Shown one piece after another: positions 51,901 to 60,318 of a DNA stretch of 64,000 nucleotides; positions within the stretch are counted from its first letter, which is position 1; every line of letters begins with the position of its first letter. The notes beneath the pieces were generated by a model, which was not told the DNA's origin, ran no database searches, and saw only the letters and a list, made by a program, of their open reading frames with translations. The DNA is from Bacillus_BA songklensis (GTDB taxonomy: Bacteria > Bacillota > Bacilli > Bacillales > Bacillaceae_H): NCBI RefSeq assembly GCF_042649685.1, contig NZ_JBHRZT010000044.1, forward strand, positions 43,219-107,218. Direction: 5' to 3'. The position numbers and the translations under genes were made by a program.

Positions 51901-53200
51901 CTGTACACATTATCAGAAAAACGGTAAGAAGCTTCCGTTAACAAGCAATATGCGTGAAAAAATTACGGCGCAAAACGAAGCCTATGCAAATGACTCGCTT
52001 CGCATACTTGCTTTTGCATATCGTCGTATCGATCATAACGAGCCATGCTTTGAAAACATCGATCAAGAGCTAGTATATGTCGGGATGGCTGGGATGATTG
52101 ATCCGCCGAAAGCTGATGTCGAGCTTAGCATTCGAGAAGCAAAAAGACTCGGCATTAAGCCGTTTATGATTACAGGCGATCACCCGATTACAGCGATGGC
52201 AATTGCAAAGCAAATCGGTATTTGTAACGGCAGCAGTAAAGTCATTACAGGTCACGATTTAGACAAACTGTCAGATGAAGAGCTTGAAAACATCATGGAT
52301 GATGTATGTATCTTTGCGCGCGTCACACCAGATCATAAGCTTCGCATTGTCACGACATTGCAAAAGCAAGGTCATGTTGTGACAATGACAGGTGACGGTG
52401 TCAACGACTCTCCTGCCATTAAAAAAGCCGATGTCGGTGTTGCGATGGGACAAACAGGCACACAAGTGACAAAAGAAACAGCTGATATTGTGTTGAAAGA
52501 AGACCATTTCGGTTCCATTGTTGAAGGTGTGAAAGAAGGCAGAACCATTATCAGTAATATTCGCAAAGCACTCGGCTGCTTATTAAGCGGTAACTTAGCG
52601 GAAATTCTCGTCACAAGCACAGCTGTTATTGCAGGTCTTCCACTGCCAATTGTGCCAATTCAAATTTTATTAATGAACTTAACTACAGATGCTTTGCCTG
52701 CAATGGTTCTTGCGGTGAATCCAGGAAACAAAACATCACAAGAAAAACGTCGGTCAATTGCAGATCGTACCCTTTACAAACAAGTTGTCGCACGAGGAAC
52801 ACTATTAGGCGTTGGCTCCCTTGCGTTATTCGCAACAAGCCTAGCTGCTGGTGCGTCTCTTGTAGTTGCTCAAACAACAGCATTTGCGACACTTGTTGCC
52901 GGCCAACTCGTCCAAACGTTCTCTTGGAGACAAACAGGATCAACTGAAACAGTTCGCGATTGGGCAAAAGATCGCTTCCTTGTGGGGGCATTAGGTGCTT
53001 CGTGGCTTGCACTGCTTGGAACGATTTACATTAGTCCATTAAGCGCCATCTTTAAAACAGTACCACTGCCGCTTATGAGTTGGCTGCCAATCTTAGCTGT
53101 TGCAGGAAGCTCAGCAATTGTTGCGAAACCTGTTGTACGCTTTTTAACAAGACCAACAAAACAGAAAGCGCTTCCTGCCAGCCATTTGGCTGCTGCATAA
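48980..53200 (+). CDS. Giant cation-transporting P-type ATPase, copy 1
   Basis: 1406 aa, far above the usual 650-900. Residues about 8-90 resemble an HMA_2 ferredoxin-like domain (LPGRLRFELFGLKNN, EGVTYVRANWNTGKVLI). About 120-480 looks like a degenerate P1B-type half (membrane helices, ALARHPLPFY, RPVLTSTEYTWKQ, and IVFDDASL where DKTGT would stand). From about 510 a complete P2-like pump follows: TNEQHQQAL, GDIVELEAGDRIPADLRI, TGES, SAIPEGLP, phosphorylation site CSDKTGTLTKNEM (D834), KGDPTEGA, TGDGVNDSPAIKKADVG. TTG 48980 aligns with the paralogue's ATG and follows GGGGGGAGC. Ion unknown. Confidence 0.88.
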   Translation: MEAMAFKKRSCHVLPGRLRFELFGLKNNIEIAKKFELIFSSIEGVTYVRANWNTGKVLILFDEQRTSVAILTLYIKKVEEVLFKKQFEQLNEQNEIEAKEEHVYKEVAAMAEPTVNSSYFEVMPYAPKTQTDDERVPLPLALSVTGLGALGMKQLFVGRSALARHPLPFYASSFIAVSTGYPFIKRGLQKLERNKKLNIDLLFGASSLALALIRENLIVLAGISVLQFLNWKRKREHHDILDQPYVSPKVERYSKRMSRLGLAAAGISLAVSRNPLSALAILLAVNPRPVLTSTEYTWKQAEYMAKETKQYIPENGSIYQLSQTKAIVFDDASLIVSDGNVNQHCDTLFKSVKHGTKISILKNKKNVDIGLLAQYLQQQYNLHLAEIDDSFPRQREEVLFISKDLISEDKVVSYYPTVKLSKLPELIKSYQYAKEIDHMVENNLKITSIWNVAGAVIAAPLLVSAPVINLMADALTLSFLTKSKRRTEQYFAKDQQLQQKQPITSRHPNIAWHAINEQEVIRRLQSHTMNGLTNEQHQQALKTYGTNTLRPKERPHWLKSYLAQLKEFTTVILGTTAVLSMLTGHLFDGITMCSILLLNAGIGTLQERKAERAVETMTQFVPLSCHVVRDGGKVEIDAAQLVPGDIVELEAGDRIPADLRIVQAWNAEVDESALSGESLPVRKTASVVAEDESLSDRTNMLFMGTNMTRGKARAIVVQTGNSTEMGHLLALLNTEEDQETPLQKQVTSISKTFMKAALAAGVVVFAAGLLRGKPLSQMVTSALALTASAIPEGLPVTITVALTAGIFRMSKKKSLVRKLSALETLGRTTVICSDKTGTLTKNEMTVKKVATMSDEFTVSGDGYAPEGTIVHTDGKEISSKELDKLLKIGLLCSNTTLHYEHNRWDIKGDPTEGAIMTLAAKRNVRLDNHAHWTRMHEVPFDSSTGMMSVVCKDETNHKECYVMAKGSVEKMLQRCTHYQKNGKKLPLTSNMREKITAQNEAYANDSLRILAFAYRRIDHNEPCFENIDQELVYVGMAGMIDPPKADVELSIREAKRLGIKPFMITGDHPITAMAIAKQIGICNGSSKVITGHDLDKLSDEELENIMDDVCIFARVTPDHKLRIVTTLQKQGHVVTMTGDGVNDSPAIKKADVGVAMGQTGTQVTKETADIVLKEDHFGSIVEGVKEGRTIISNIRKALGCLLSGNLAEILVTSTAVIAGLPLPIVPIQILLMNLTTDALPAMVLAVNPGNKTSQEKRRSIADRTLYKQVVARGTLLGVGSLALFATSLAAGASLVVAQTTAFATLVAGQLVQTFSWRQTGSTETVRDWAKDRFLVGALGASWLALLGTIYISPLSAIFKTVPLPLMSWLPILAVAGSSAIVAKPVVRFLTRPTKQKALPASHLAAA

Positions 53201-53289
53201 GTTCAGGAAAGATCCGTCTCACTTGATAAAGGAAACTTCCGTCGGTGGGGCCGTTAATGCGGGATAAAAAAGAATATAGGAGGAACATG

Positions 53290-53550
53290 ATGGTACAACG
53301 AATCATTGTCGGATCTGCTCTTGTCATTGCGACATCTGCATTAGTGCCGATTGCAAAGCAAACATTGAAACCGATTGTTGGAAACTTATCCAAACAAATG
53401 AAATACTTTCTTGCCTCCACAAAAGAAGGCATTGAAGATATGGTCGCTGAAGTAAAATTCGAGCGAATGAAAAAACAATTAGATAAAGGCACGTTCATTG
53501 ATTGTGATGTTGAAATTGAAGAACGAACAGCTGCTTCTATTCTAATCTAA
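53290..53550 (+). CDS. DUF5132-like small membrane protein, arm 1
   Basis: 86 aa. A hydrophobic head (MVQRIIVGSALVIATSALVP) carries on into AKQTLKPIVG, then comes KEGIEDMVAEVKFERMKKQL, shared identically with the paralogue at 55014-55283, and a variable acidic tail. This is the layout of DUF5132 proteins found beside P-type ATPases. AGGAGG precedes the double ATG, 53290 having better spacing. It follows the pump gene by 89 bp, so both are probably co-transcribed. Confidence 0.72.
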   Translation: MVQRIIVGSALVIATSALVPIAKQTLKPIVGNLSKQMKYFLASTKEGIEDMVAEVKFERMKKQLDKGTFIDCDVEIEERTAASILI

Positions 53551-53582
53551 GTGGCATGGAAGCGATGAATATTGTCAAAAAA

Positions 53583-53616
53583 GGGCAGGTTCACCAATAA
53601 GAGATAGAACCTGCCC
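53583..53616 (+). terminator. Intrinsic terminator
   Basis: GGGCAGGTTC...GAACCTGCCC stem with a 14-nt loop after the DUF5132-like gene. Confidence 0.65.
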
Positions 53617-53732
53617 GAAATCAAAAAATAACCATCCATAAACTGTTCGAATTAGCTTTTTAACCTCCGCTTTCTCAGATAGATAAAAAGAAACCTACCC
53701 AAAAAATCATTACATTCAAAAACCTAAGAGTT

Positions 53733-54038
53733 GTGATTGAAATCTTGGAAAAACCAACGAAAGCGGATATTGACCAATCAGGATGGATTTCTATGAAAGA
53801 AGCGGCTGTTTTAGGCATAGCACTCTCACTAGATGCTTTTGGTGCAGGGATCGGAGCTGCGTTTTTGGGTTATCCTCTTTTATTAACACCAATCATGATT
53901 GCCATAATGAGTGGAATTTTTCTTTATTTAGGAATATTAGCAGGAGCGAAATTTGCGAACTTAAAATGGGTAAGTCAACTTCGTTTTCTTCCGAGTTGCT
54001 TATTAATCATAATGGGTCTATATAAATTTTGGAGGTAG
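53733..54038 (+). pseudogene. YtaF/MntP-family C-terminal half
   Basis: The frame from 53733 (about 101 codons) contains KPTKADIDQSGWISMKEAAV then LGIALSLDAFGAGIGAAFLG and three membrane helices, matching the second half of the sporulation membrane protein YtaF (MntP-like Mn2+ exporter fold). The first three helices (about 100 residues) are absent and no ribosome site supports the start, so it is a truncated copy. It lies between the two P-ATPase arms and right before a duplicated piece of ppk1 upstream DNA. Confidence 0.65.
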
Positions 54039-54350
54039 TATAGTTTTATGGCCACATTTGTAAACGCCCATCTTAGAAGAAAATGTCATCATTAAATTTT
54101 TCAATATGTTCTATTTAAAACATGTCCCAACATATCTTGTGATTGTTAGATTATTGTAAAATTTCCATAAAAAAATTATGAAGTAGAAGTATGTAAAAAA
54201 TCCTCTTTGGTTCTCATGCGAAAAATCAAAAGCCTTGTGCGTATAGACCTGCTCTTTTGCTTGTTTTTTGACATCGATAAGCCTTTCCTCTTTTTGGTGA
54301 TACCCTGTTTTTAAGTATGATTTTAAAAGTTAAAAAAGGGGAGTTCCATT
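54039..54350. other. Intergenic region with ppk1-upstream duplicate
   Basis: 312 bp, no gene. 54059-54112 repeats the ppk1 upstream sequence (48239-48294); the rest is AT-rich. Confidence 0.5.
54059..54112 (-). repeat. Duplicate of ppk1 upstream sequence
   Basis: Same orientation as at 48239-48294, breaking off at the point where the ppk1 start codon would come. Confidence 0.65.
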
Positions 54351-54659
54351 TTGATTCGAATGTTACGCCATGAAAAAGAGAAGAAATTTTGCTTCTTCGG
54401 TTTATACTCACTTGTAATTGGAACTATTCAGTGGTTAGTTTTTATGAGTAATTTCGTGCGCTACACTCCGATTCAAAATCAAGATGTTCAAGAAGCGTAT
54501 ATTTTATTGCCGATCTTTCTTGCTCCTTTTGGGATGCTGTTTGCGTATGCCAATTATCGAAGCGATGAGATGAGCAAGTCGGGCATGATTATTAATGTGG
54601 TAATGTTTTTGTTGCCGTTCCTTTATATCATGCTTGGAAAATTCATTGCCTTTTTATAA
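54351..54659 (+). CDS. Small three-helix membrane protein
   Basis: 102 aa: a charged N-terminus (MLRHEKEKKF), then membrane helices at about 13-32, 47-66 and 79-100. The TTG at 54351 has GGGGAG 8 nt upstream; the ATG at 54360 is an alternative with a poorer site. No family recognised. A terminator follows. Confidence 0.6.
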   Translation: MIRMLRHEKEKKFCFFGLYSLVIGTIQWLVFMSNFVRYTPIQNQDVQEAYILLPIFLAPFGMLFAYANYRSDEMSKSGMIINVVMFLLPFLYIMLGKFIAFL

Positions 54660-54699
54660 TGAGACAGGATAAAAACTATCATTTACTCAAAAAAGTAAG

Positions 54700-54732
54700 C
54701 AAGGTGTTCGTTCTGTTCGAACACCTTGTTTT
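54700..54732. terminator. Bidirectional terminator between convergent genes
   Basis: CAAGGTGTTCG, 7-nt loop, CGAACACCTTG then TTTTG. Confidence 0.75.
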
Positions 54733-54739
54733 GGGCTGT

Positions 54740-54979
54740 TTAGAATTTTCGTAATTTCGGAAAGGAAATCAAGCTAAGAAGATTAACGTTGTTTTCTTTT
54801 CCTTTTGACCGAACCCTGCTAAAGAAGGTGCCGAGAAACTCTTCCCAAATGGTCCCGACCAATTTCTTGGAACCAGGGTTATTCCTTAGAGACTGGACTG
54901 TTACATTTAATGCTGTATCCAAATGTGACAGTGCTTGTTTCAGGTGATGGATCACTTCATTTTGTTGTTGCTCACTCAC
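54740..54979 (-). CDS. Small soluble protein, last gene of P-ATPase arm 2
   Basis: 79 aa: an acidic/Gln-rich start (SEQQQNEVIHHLKQALSHLD) and two predicted helices, ending hydrophobic-basic. GTG 54979 follows AGGAGGGG. It sits 34 bp after the DUF5132-like gene in the same direction, so it is probably in the same transcript; arm 1 has no counterpart. No family recognised. Confidence 0.55.
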   Translation of the reverse strand: MSEQQQNEVIHHLKQALSHLDTALNVTVQSLRNNPGSKKLVGTIWEEFLGTFFSRVRSKGKENNVNLLSLISFPKLRKF

Positions 54980-55013
54980 AAATTTCCCCTCCTAACAAAC
55001 ATTTGTTTCATCA

Positions 55014-55283
55014 TTAATGAAAAATCGGTTCTTTTACTTCTTCTACCTCTCCGTCATATTCAATCAACATGTCTTTGTCTAATTGTTTTTTCATTCTTTC
55101 GAATTTTACTTCCGCTACCATGTCCTCAATACCTTCTTTTGTTGATACGAGCAGATATCTCATGTTTCTTGATAAGTCGCGTACGATAGGGCGAAGAGTT
55201 TGTTTGGCGATCGGCAATAACGCAGTCGACGCAATAATAAGCGCCGAGCCAACGATGACTCTTTGTAATCCTCTTTGAATCAT
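55014..55283 (-). CDS. DUF5132-like small membrane protein, arm 2
   Basis: 89 aa, paralogue of 53290-53550. Hydrophobic N-terminus (VIVGSALIIASTALLP), AKQTLRPIV, then the shared KEGIEDMVAEVKFERMKKQL block and a divergent acidic tail (EYDGEVEEVKEP). AGGAGG precedes the ATG by 6 nt. It follows giant ATPase copy 2 by 150 bp, with a hairpin between, repeating the order seen in arm 1. Confidence 0.75.
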   Translation of the reverse strand: MIQRGLQRVIVGSALIIASTALLPIAKQTLRPIVRDLSRNMRYLLVSTKEGIEDMVAEVKFERMKKQLDKDMLIEYDGEVEEVKEPIFH

Positions 55284-55372
55284 GATTGTCCTCCTATATT
55301 CACTTTTAAGTTAATAAGAAAATATAATCGAATCCTTTCTTAACCGCATAAGAAAAGCTGGGGCATTTGCCT

Positions 55373-55402
55373 AAAAGACTTGGCGAACGCCAAGTCTTTT
55401 TT
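55373..55402. terminator. Hairpin between ATPase copy 2 and DUF5132-like gene
   Basis: AAAAGACTTGGCG-AA-CGCCAAGTCTTTT, 13-bp perfect dyad with A- and T-runs on both sides. It can terminate in either direction and probably lowers DUF5132 expression. Confidence 0.7.
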
Positions 55403-55433
55403 AATAGTATAGCCAATAACAAATTTTCCAATA

Positions 55434-58400
55434 CTAGGCAGCGGCCAAGTTCATTTGTACGGCCTGGCGTCTGCCCGCCCGGTTTTCAAATGATGTAACG
55501 ACCATTTTTACCACAACGGCAGAGCTTGCCGCTACCGTCATAATTGGTATCCAGCTATGGAGCGGCAGGGCGGTTGTTTTAAAGATACCGGTTAAAGGCG
55601 GGATATAAATGGTACTTAACAGCGCTAACCATGATGCTCCTAAAGCCCCGATCAGGAAGCGGTCTTTTGTCCAATCACGGATCGTTTCTTCTGACTCTGC
55701 TTGTCTCCATGAAAACGTTTGGATCAACTGACCGGCCACTAATGATGCAAATACAGTTGTTTGAGCTGCAACTAAAGAAGCACCTGAAGCTAAAGCTCCG
55801 GCAAACAGTCCAAGCGAACCGAGGCCTAGAATGACTCCGCGTGATACGACTTGTGTATACAATGCTTTGTCCGCGATTTCTTGCCGTTTAGTCACTTTTG
55901 TCTTATTGCCCGGATTCATAGCCAGTACCATGGATGGAAGGGCATCCGTTAGTAAATTCATAACTAAAATCTGAATTGGAATAATAGGCAGCGGTAACCC
56001 GGCAATGACTGCTGTGCTTGTTACGATGATTTCAGCCAGGTTTCCGCTCAGCAAGCAGCCTAAGGCCTTCCGTATATTACTGATGATGGTTCGGCCTTCT
56101 TTAACGCCTTCTACAATCGAGCCGAAATGGTCTTCTTTTAACACGATATCAGCTGTTTCTTTTGTTACTTGCGTTCCTGTTTGTCCCATCGCGATTCCGA
56201 CGTCCGCCTTCTTAATCGCAGGGGAGTCGTTTACACCGTCGCCGGTCATGGCGACAATGTGGCCTTGCTTTTGCAAAATCGAAACAATACGAAGTTTATG
56301 CTCAGGAGTTACGCGCGCAAAGATGCTCACATTCTTGATTTCCTGTTCCAATTCTTCATCACTTAGTGTGTCCAATTGTATTCCTGTCATAACACGGCTG
56401 TTATCATCGCTTAATCCAATGCTTTGGGCAATGGCCGACGCAGTAACAGGGTGGTCACCCGTAATCATGATCGGTTTAATCCCTAACCGTTTTGCTTCCT
56501 CGATACTTTTGGCCATCTCTTCTTTTGGCGGATCCATCATACCCGCCATGCCGACATAGATAAGATTGGAATCATGCTGGTCCGAACAATTTTGAGGATC
56601 GTCGATTGGACGATACGCAAATCCTAACACTCGTAATGATTGCTCGGCATAATTCTCATTTTGTTCTATGATTTTTTCACGAATAGCTTTTGTGAGTGTA
56701 TATACTTTTCCGTTCTTTTGATAATGAGTACAGTTGTTCAGGATTTTTTCAACGGATCCTTTGGAAAGTATATAGCAGTTTTGCTTTTCATGATCTTCTT
56801 TGCAAACGACCGTCATCATTCCTATGCTCGAATCAAATGGAATCTCATGCATTCTTGTCCAATGCTGATGATTATCAAGTGTCATATTCCGTTTTGCTGC
56901 GGCGGCCAAGAGGGCCCCTTCGGTCGGATCGCCTTTGATTGTCCAGTGGCCGTCCTGATGCTCTAACGTTGTATTGCTGCATAATAACGCAATTCTTAAA
57001 AGATGTTCCAAATCTTTTGAGTTTTTCTCCTGGCCTTCTTCATCGGTAATTTTTCCTTCAGGAGCATATCCGTCTCCTGTTACATGAAATTCTTTGCTGA
57101 TTGTGGCGATTTTTTTAATCGCCATTTCATTTTTGGTCAGTGTACCTGTTTTATCCGTACAAATGACCGTGACTCTGCCCAATGTTTCCAGAGAAGATAT
57201 TTTTCTGACCAACGCTTTTTGTTTGGCCATTCTAAAAATACCTGCCGTTAAAGCAACGGTAATCGTAACAGGCAATCCTTCTGGAATAGCGGAAGCGGTT
57301 AAGGCGAGAGAGGACGTGATCATTTGCGAAATCGGGATGCCGCGAAGCAATCCAGCAGCAAATACGGCTGCTCCTGCTGCCAAGGCACCCATCATAAATT
57401 TCCTGCTGATGGAAGCCACTTGTTTTTGCAGCGGAGTTTGATGATCCGTTTCTTCCGACAGCAAACTCAGCAAATGCCCCATTTCGGTTTCGTTTCCTGT
57501 TTGCACGACAACAGCCAGCACCTTGCCGCGGGTGACGTGAGTGCCCATATACAGCATATTGATTCGGTCGGATAACGCTTCGTTTTCTTTGAGCAATCTT
57601 TCGGTTTTCATGACAGGAAACGACTCTCCCGTAAGAGCGGATTCGTTGACTTCTAAATTCCACGCTTGAATAATTCGCAAATCTGCTGGAACGCGGTCTC
57701 CCGCTTCCAATTCAATGACATCGCCCGGCAGCAATTGTTCTGCTGATATTTCAACCTTTTCCTGATCTCGAATGACATAGCAATTCGGCGGAATGAATTG
57801 TGTCATCGTTTCAACGGCCCGTTCGGCCTTTCTTTCTTGCAGGGTACTAATGCCTGCATTTATAAGAAGAATGGATGTCATAACCAATCCGTCAAATAAG
57901 TGGCCGGTGGCAAGACTTAAGATAGCCGTTGTTCCCAAAATCATCGTCGGAAATTCTTTAAATTGACCGAGATAACTTTTCCACCAATGCGGCTTTTCTT
58001 TTTGTTGCAAAGCATTTTTTCCATATACTTCGTATAATGAATGAGTTTGATGATGGCTTAAACCGGTTTGCGCATTCGTTTGAAGTTTATTGATTACTTC
58101 GTTTACATCTAAAGCGTGCCATGGAATGTCATTGGTTTTTTTCGATTCTCTTGTCACGCTTGCCGGCTTGATTCTCCGTTCTGTCCATGTTTTTGACTTA
58201 GACAAGAACTTTAAGGTTAAGGCATCCGACACTAAGTTCACAAGGGGAGCACTAATTAAGAAAGGGATAGAAATAAGGGATCCAGCAACATTCCAAAATG
58301 AAGTTAATCTTACATTTTGTCGGATCATTTGTTCTAATTCTTTCGCAATCAAGTAACTCTTAGTTAATTCAGGCAACTGAGAAATGGAGACGGCAGGGTA

Positions 58401-59678
58401 GTACGACACAATTTTCCTTACTTCCGATTTCTGATAGTCATCTGTTACAAACAACACTTCTTCTCGTGATTTTGGAAAATCGTCATTTAATTCCGCTACT
58501 TGCAGATCAAATGTTTTCTGTAAACGACTGGTCAATGGACGAAATGAAGATTCGCCGTGGCCTTGCAGAAACGCGATTTTTGTTCCCGCTCGTACATGTT
58601 GGAAAAACGACAGACATTCCTCTTTTATCTCTCCATTTTCCATCAATAACGAAGCATCAGAGAAGACGATGCCTTTTAATCGGGATAATTGATACATAGA
58701 GCCGTTATCAGGCAGGCATTGATGATTCTCCTTGGCTACATGGTTCGCTTGCTTCCACGTATATTCCGTCGAAGTCAAAATTGGCCTTGGGTTTGCTGCC
58801 AACAGTACTGCCAACGGAGAAAGAAGGTTTCTCGTCAGGAAAAAGCTTGCTCCTGCAGCTGCCAGCCCAAATGCAGTCGTCCTTTGACAATATTTTTCGA
58901 TTTCGGGTGAAACATAGTCTTCATCAAGCAGCGAATCGTCAACACTTTGTCTTCTCTTCCAATTCAAATATTGCAATATGCTGATTCCGCCTAAGACGAT
59001 TAAATTTTCCCGTATTAAAGCGAGAGCCAAAGACCCGGCACCAAACAACAGGTCAATGTTCAGCTTCCTCTCACGCCCCAGCCTTTTCAGTCCTCTTTTC
59101 AACATGGGGTATCCTGTCCCTATTGCAATAAAGCTGCTGATATAAAAGGGGAGAGGATGATGAGCCAAGGCCGATCTTCCACGAAAAAGCTGCTTGATTC
59201 CCAGTACTCCCAGGCCGCCAATGGATAGAGTTAACCCAAGAGGTACGCGTTCTTTTTGTTTGACGGCATAAGGCATAGAACGGAAATAAGAATGATCTGA
59301 GGGAGCGGAAGAAGTATCCGGCGCGGCCGTGACAGCTGCTTGGGCATACGCTTCCTCGACGATTGCATGCTGATCACTGATTTCATGTTCATCTATCGTT
59401 TCTTCATTTTTAGTTCCAATCATTTTTTTGAAAAGGACTTCTTCGAATTTTTGTATATATAAACACAACACATCAACATGTATTTTTTCTGTATCATATA
59501 CCAAAAGAATTTTTCCGGTATGATTGTTGGCCGATACCATTGAGACGCCGTCGATCGTTGAGAAAATGTTTTCAAATTTTTCGGCAATGTCCCGACTGCC
59601 TTTTAATCCGAACAGTTCAAGTCTTATTCTTCCCGGAATGCTGTGGGAGAATCGCTCTTTTAACGCGACATCCTCCAT
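55434..59678 (-). CDS. Giant cation-transporting P-type ATPase, copy 2
   Basis: 1414 aa, paralogue of the 48980-53200 gene over its whole length. Same order: HMA_2-like domain (IPGRIRLELFGLKGS), a degenerate first half (GRSALAHHPLPFYISSFIA, RPILTSTEYTWKQ, IVFSDASL replacing DKTGT), then a full pump with GDVIELEAGDRVPADLRII, TGES, SAIPEGLP, CTDKTGTLTKNEM (D842), KGDPTEGALL, TGDGVNDSPAIKKADVG and FGSIVEGVKEGRTIISNIRK. Many stretches are identical to copy 1, the first third is more divergent. AAAGGAGGAG lies before the ATG. Substrate unknown; P2-like core suggests Ca2+/Mn2+/Mg2+-type ions. Confidence 0.9.
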   Translation of the reverse strand: MEDVALKERFSHSIPGRIRLELFGLKGSRDIAEKFENIFSTIDGVSMVSANNHTGKILLVYDTEKIHVDVLCLYIQKFEEVLFKKMIGTKNEETIDEHEISDQHAIVEEAYAQAAVTAAPDTSSAPSDHSYFRSMPYAVKQKERVPLGLTLSIGGLGVLGIKQLFRGRSALAHHPLPFYISSFIAIGTGYPMLKRGLKRLGRERKLNIDLLFGAGSLALALIRENLIVLGGISILQYLNWKRRQSVDDSLLDEDYVSPEIEKYCQRTTAFGLAAAGASFFLTRNLLSPLAVLLAANPRPILTSTEYTWKQANHVAKENHQCLPDNGSMYQLSRLKGIVFSDASLLMENGEIKEECLSFFQHVRAGTKIAFLQGHGESSFRPLTSRLQKTFDLQVAELNDDFPKSREEVLFVTDDYQKSEVRKIVSYYPAVSISQLPELTKSYLIAKELEQMIRQNVRLTSFWNVAGSLISIPFLISAPLVNLVSDALTLKFLSKSKTWTERRIKPASVTRESKKTNDIPWHALDVNEVINKLQTNAQTGLSHHQTHSLYEVYGKNALQQKEKPHWWKSYLGQFKEFPTMILGTTAILSLATGHLFDGLVMTSILLINAGISTLQERKAERAVETMTQFIPPNCYVIRDQEKVEISAEQLLPGDVIELEAGDRVPADLRIIQAWNLEVNESALTGESFPVMKTERLLKENEALSDRINMLYMGTHVTRGKVLAVVVQTGNETEMGHLLSLLSEETDHQTPLQKQVASISRKFMMGALAAGAAVFAAGLLRGIPISQMITSSLALTASAIPEGLPVTITVALTAGIFRMAKQKALVRKISSLETLGRVTVICTDKTGTLTKNEMAIKKIATISKEFHVTGDGYAPEGKITDEEGQEKNSKDLEHLLRIALLCSNTTLEHQDGHWTIKGDPTEGALLAAAAKRNMTLDNHQHWTRMHEIPFDSSIGMMTVVCKEDHEKQNCYILSKGSVEKILNNCTHYQKNGKVYTLTKAIREKIIEQNENYAEQSLRVLGFAYRPIDDPQNCSDQHDSNLIYVGMAGMMDPPKEEMAKSIEEAKRLGIKPIMITGDHPVTASAIAQSIGLSDDNSRVMTGIQLDTLSDEELEQEIKNVSIFARVTPEHKLRIVSILQKQGHIVAMTGDGVNDSPAIKKADVGIAMGQTGTQVTKETADIVLKEDHFGSIVEGVKEGRTIISNIRKALGCLLSGNLAEIIVTSTAVIAGLPLPIIPIQILVMNLLTDALPSMVLAMNPGNKTKVTKRQEIADKALYTQVVSRGVILGLGSLGLFAGALASGASLVAAQTTVFASLVAGQLIQTFSWRQAESEETIRDWTKDRFLIGALGASWLALLSTIYIPPLTGIFKTTALPLHSWIPIMTVAASSAVVVKMVVTSFENRAGRRQAVQMNLAAA

Positions 59679-59842
59679 TTTTCTCCTCCTTTCAGTGCGG
59701 TTTTAGGTGTGAGTTTTATTTAAGGTATAGGAAGTATTTTGAACGGAAAGGGAAAATTCTATGCAGCGGAAAAATTTTTTTGAAGGATAAAAAAAGCATG
59801 AATAGGCAAAAATGAAGATATGTTTAAGGAGGTTTTGAATAC

Positions 59843-60283
59843 ATGTTGAAGAAATTATTTTCATTCAGTAATCCAGTGGGGCTGGTGATTACATCTGCTA
59901 CCTTAATTCTTGCCCTTTCTCCGGAAGCAAGGCGCGGTACGAAAAAGTTATTGGTGAAGGGAGCAGGTGCCGCACTGGCACTTGGTGATCAAATGAAAGG
60001 TTTGACATCCGGTATGCGCATGCAGTTAGGTTCATTCATGGAAGATGCGAAAGCGGAAAAAGAGCAAATGCTGCTTTCTGATGGTGCCCAATCAATAAGA
60101 GCGGGATTTGAAGAAGGAATGGAAAAGGTAAAGGAAGCCGGCAGAAAAGCAGAAGATACGTTTAAAAATATATTCGACGATGCCAATCCTGGGGAGGAGC
60201 CACAAATCGTCACACATTATAATGTGTTAAACGACCAAACGGTCAGAAATAAACTAAACGAAATCGAAAGTCAGCTGCACTAA
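59843..60283 (+). CDS. YtxH-like small membrane protein, arm 2 of the duplicated module
   Basis: 146 aa, paralogue of 48442-48813. Starts MLKKLFSFSNPVGLVITSAT with one membrane segment, then GTKKLLVKGAGAALALGDQM and a long helical stretch with AKAEKEQ. It has an extra C-terminal extension (about 115-146, YNVLNDQTVRNKLNEIESQL) not in arm 1. AAGGAGG lies 10 nt upstream. It is divergent from giant ATPase copy 2, mirroring arm 1. Confidence 0.72.
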   Translation: MLKKLFSFSNPVGLVITSATLILALSPEARRGTKKLLVKGAGAALALGDQMKGLTSGMRMQLGSFMEDAKAEKEQMLLSDGAQSIRAGFEEGMEKVKEAGRKAEDTFKNIFDDANPGEEPQIVTHYNVLNDQTVRNKLNEIESQLH

Positions 60284-60286
60284 AAA

Positions 60287-60318
60287 ACGAGTCTCATTAA
60301 GAGGCTCGTTAATTTTTT
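60287..60318 (+). terminator. Intrinsic terminator
   Basis: AACGAGTCTC-ATTAA-GAGGCTCGTT (one mismatch) with a T-run; lies between convergent genes. Confidence 0.7.

Noticed and set aside
53245..53289. N-terminal extension of the DUF5132-like protein
   Set aside because: The ribosome site AGGAGG lies inside this extension and the paralogue starts at the equivalent of 53290.
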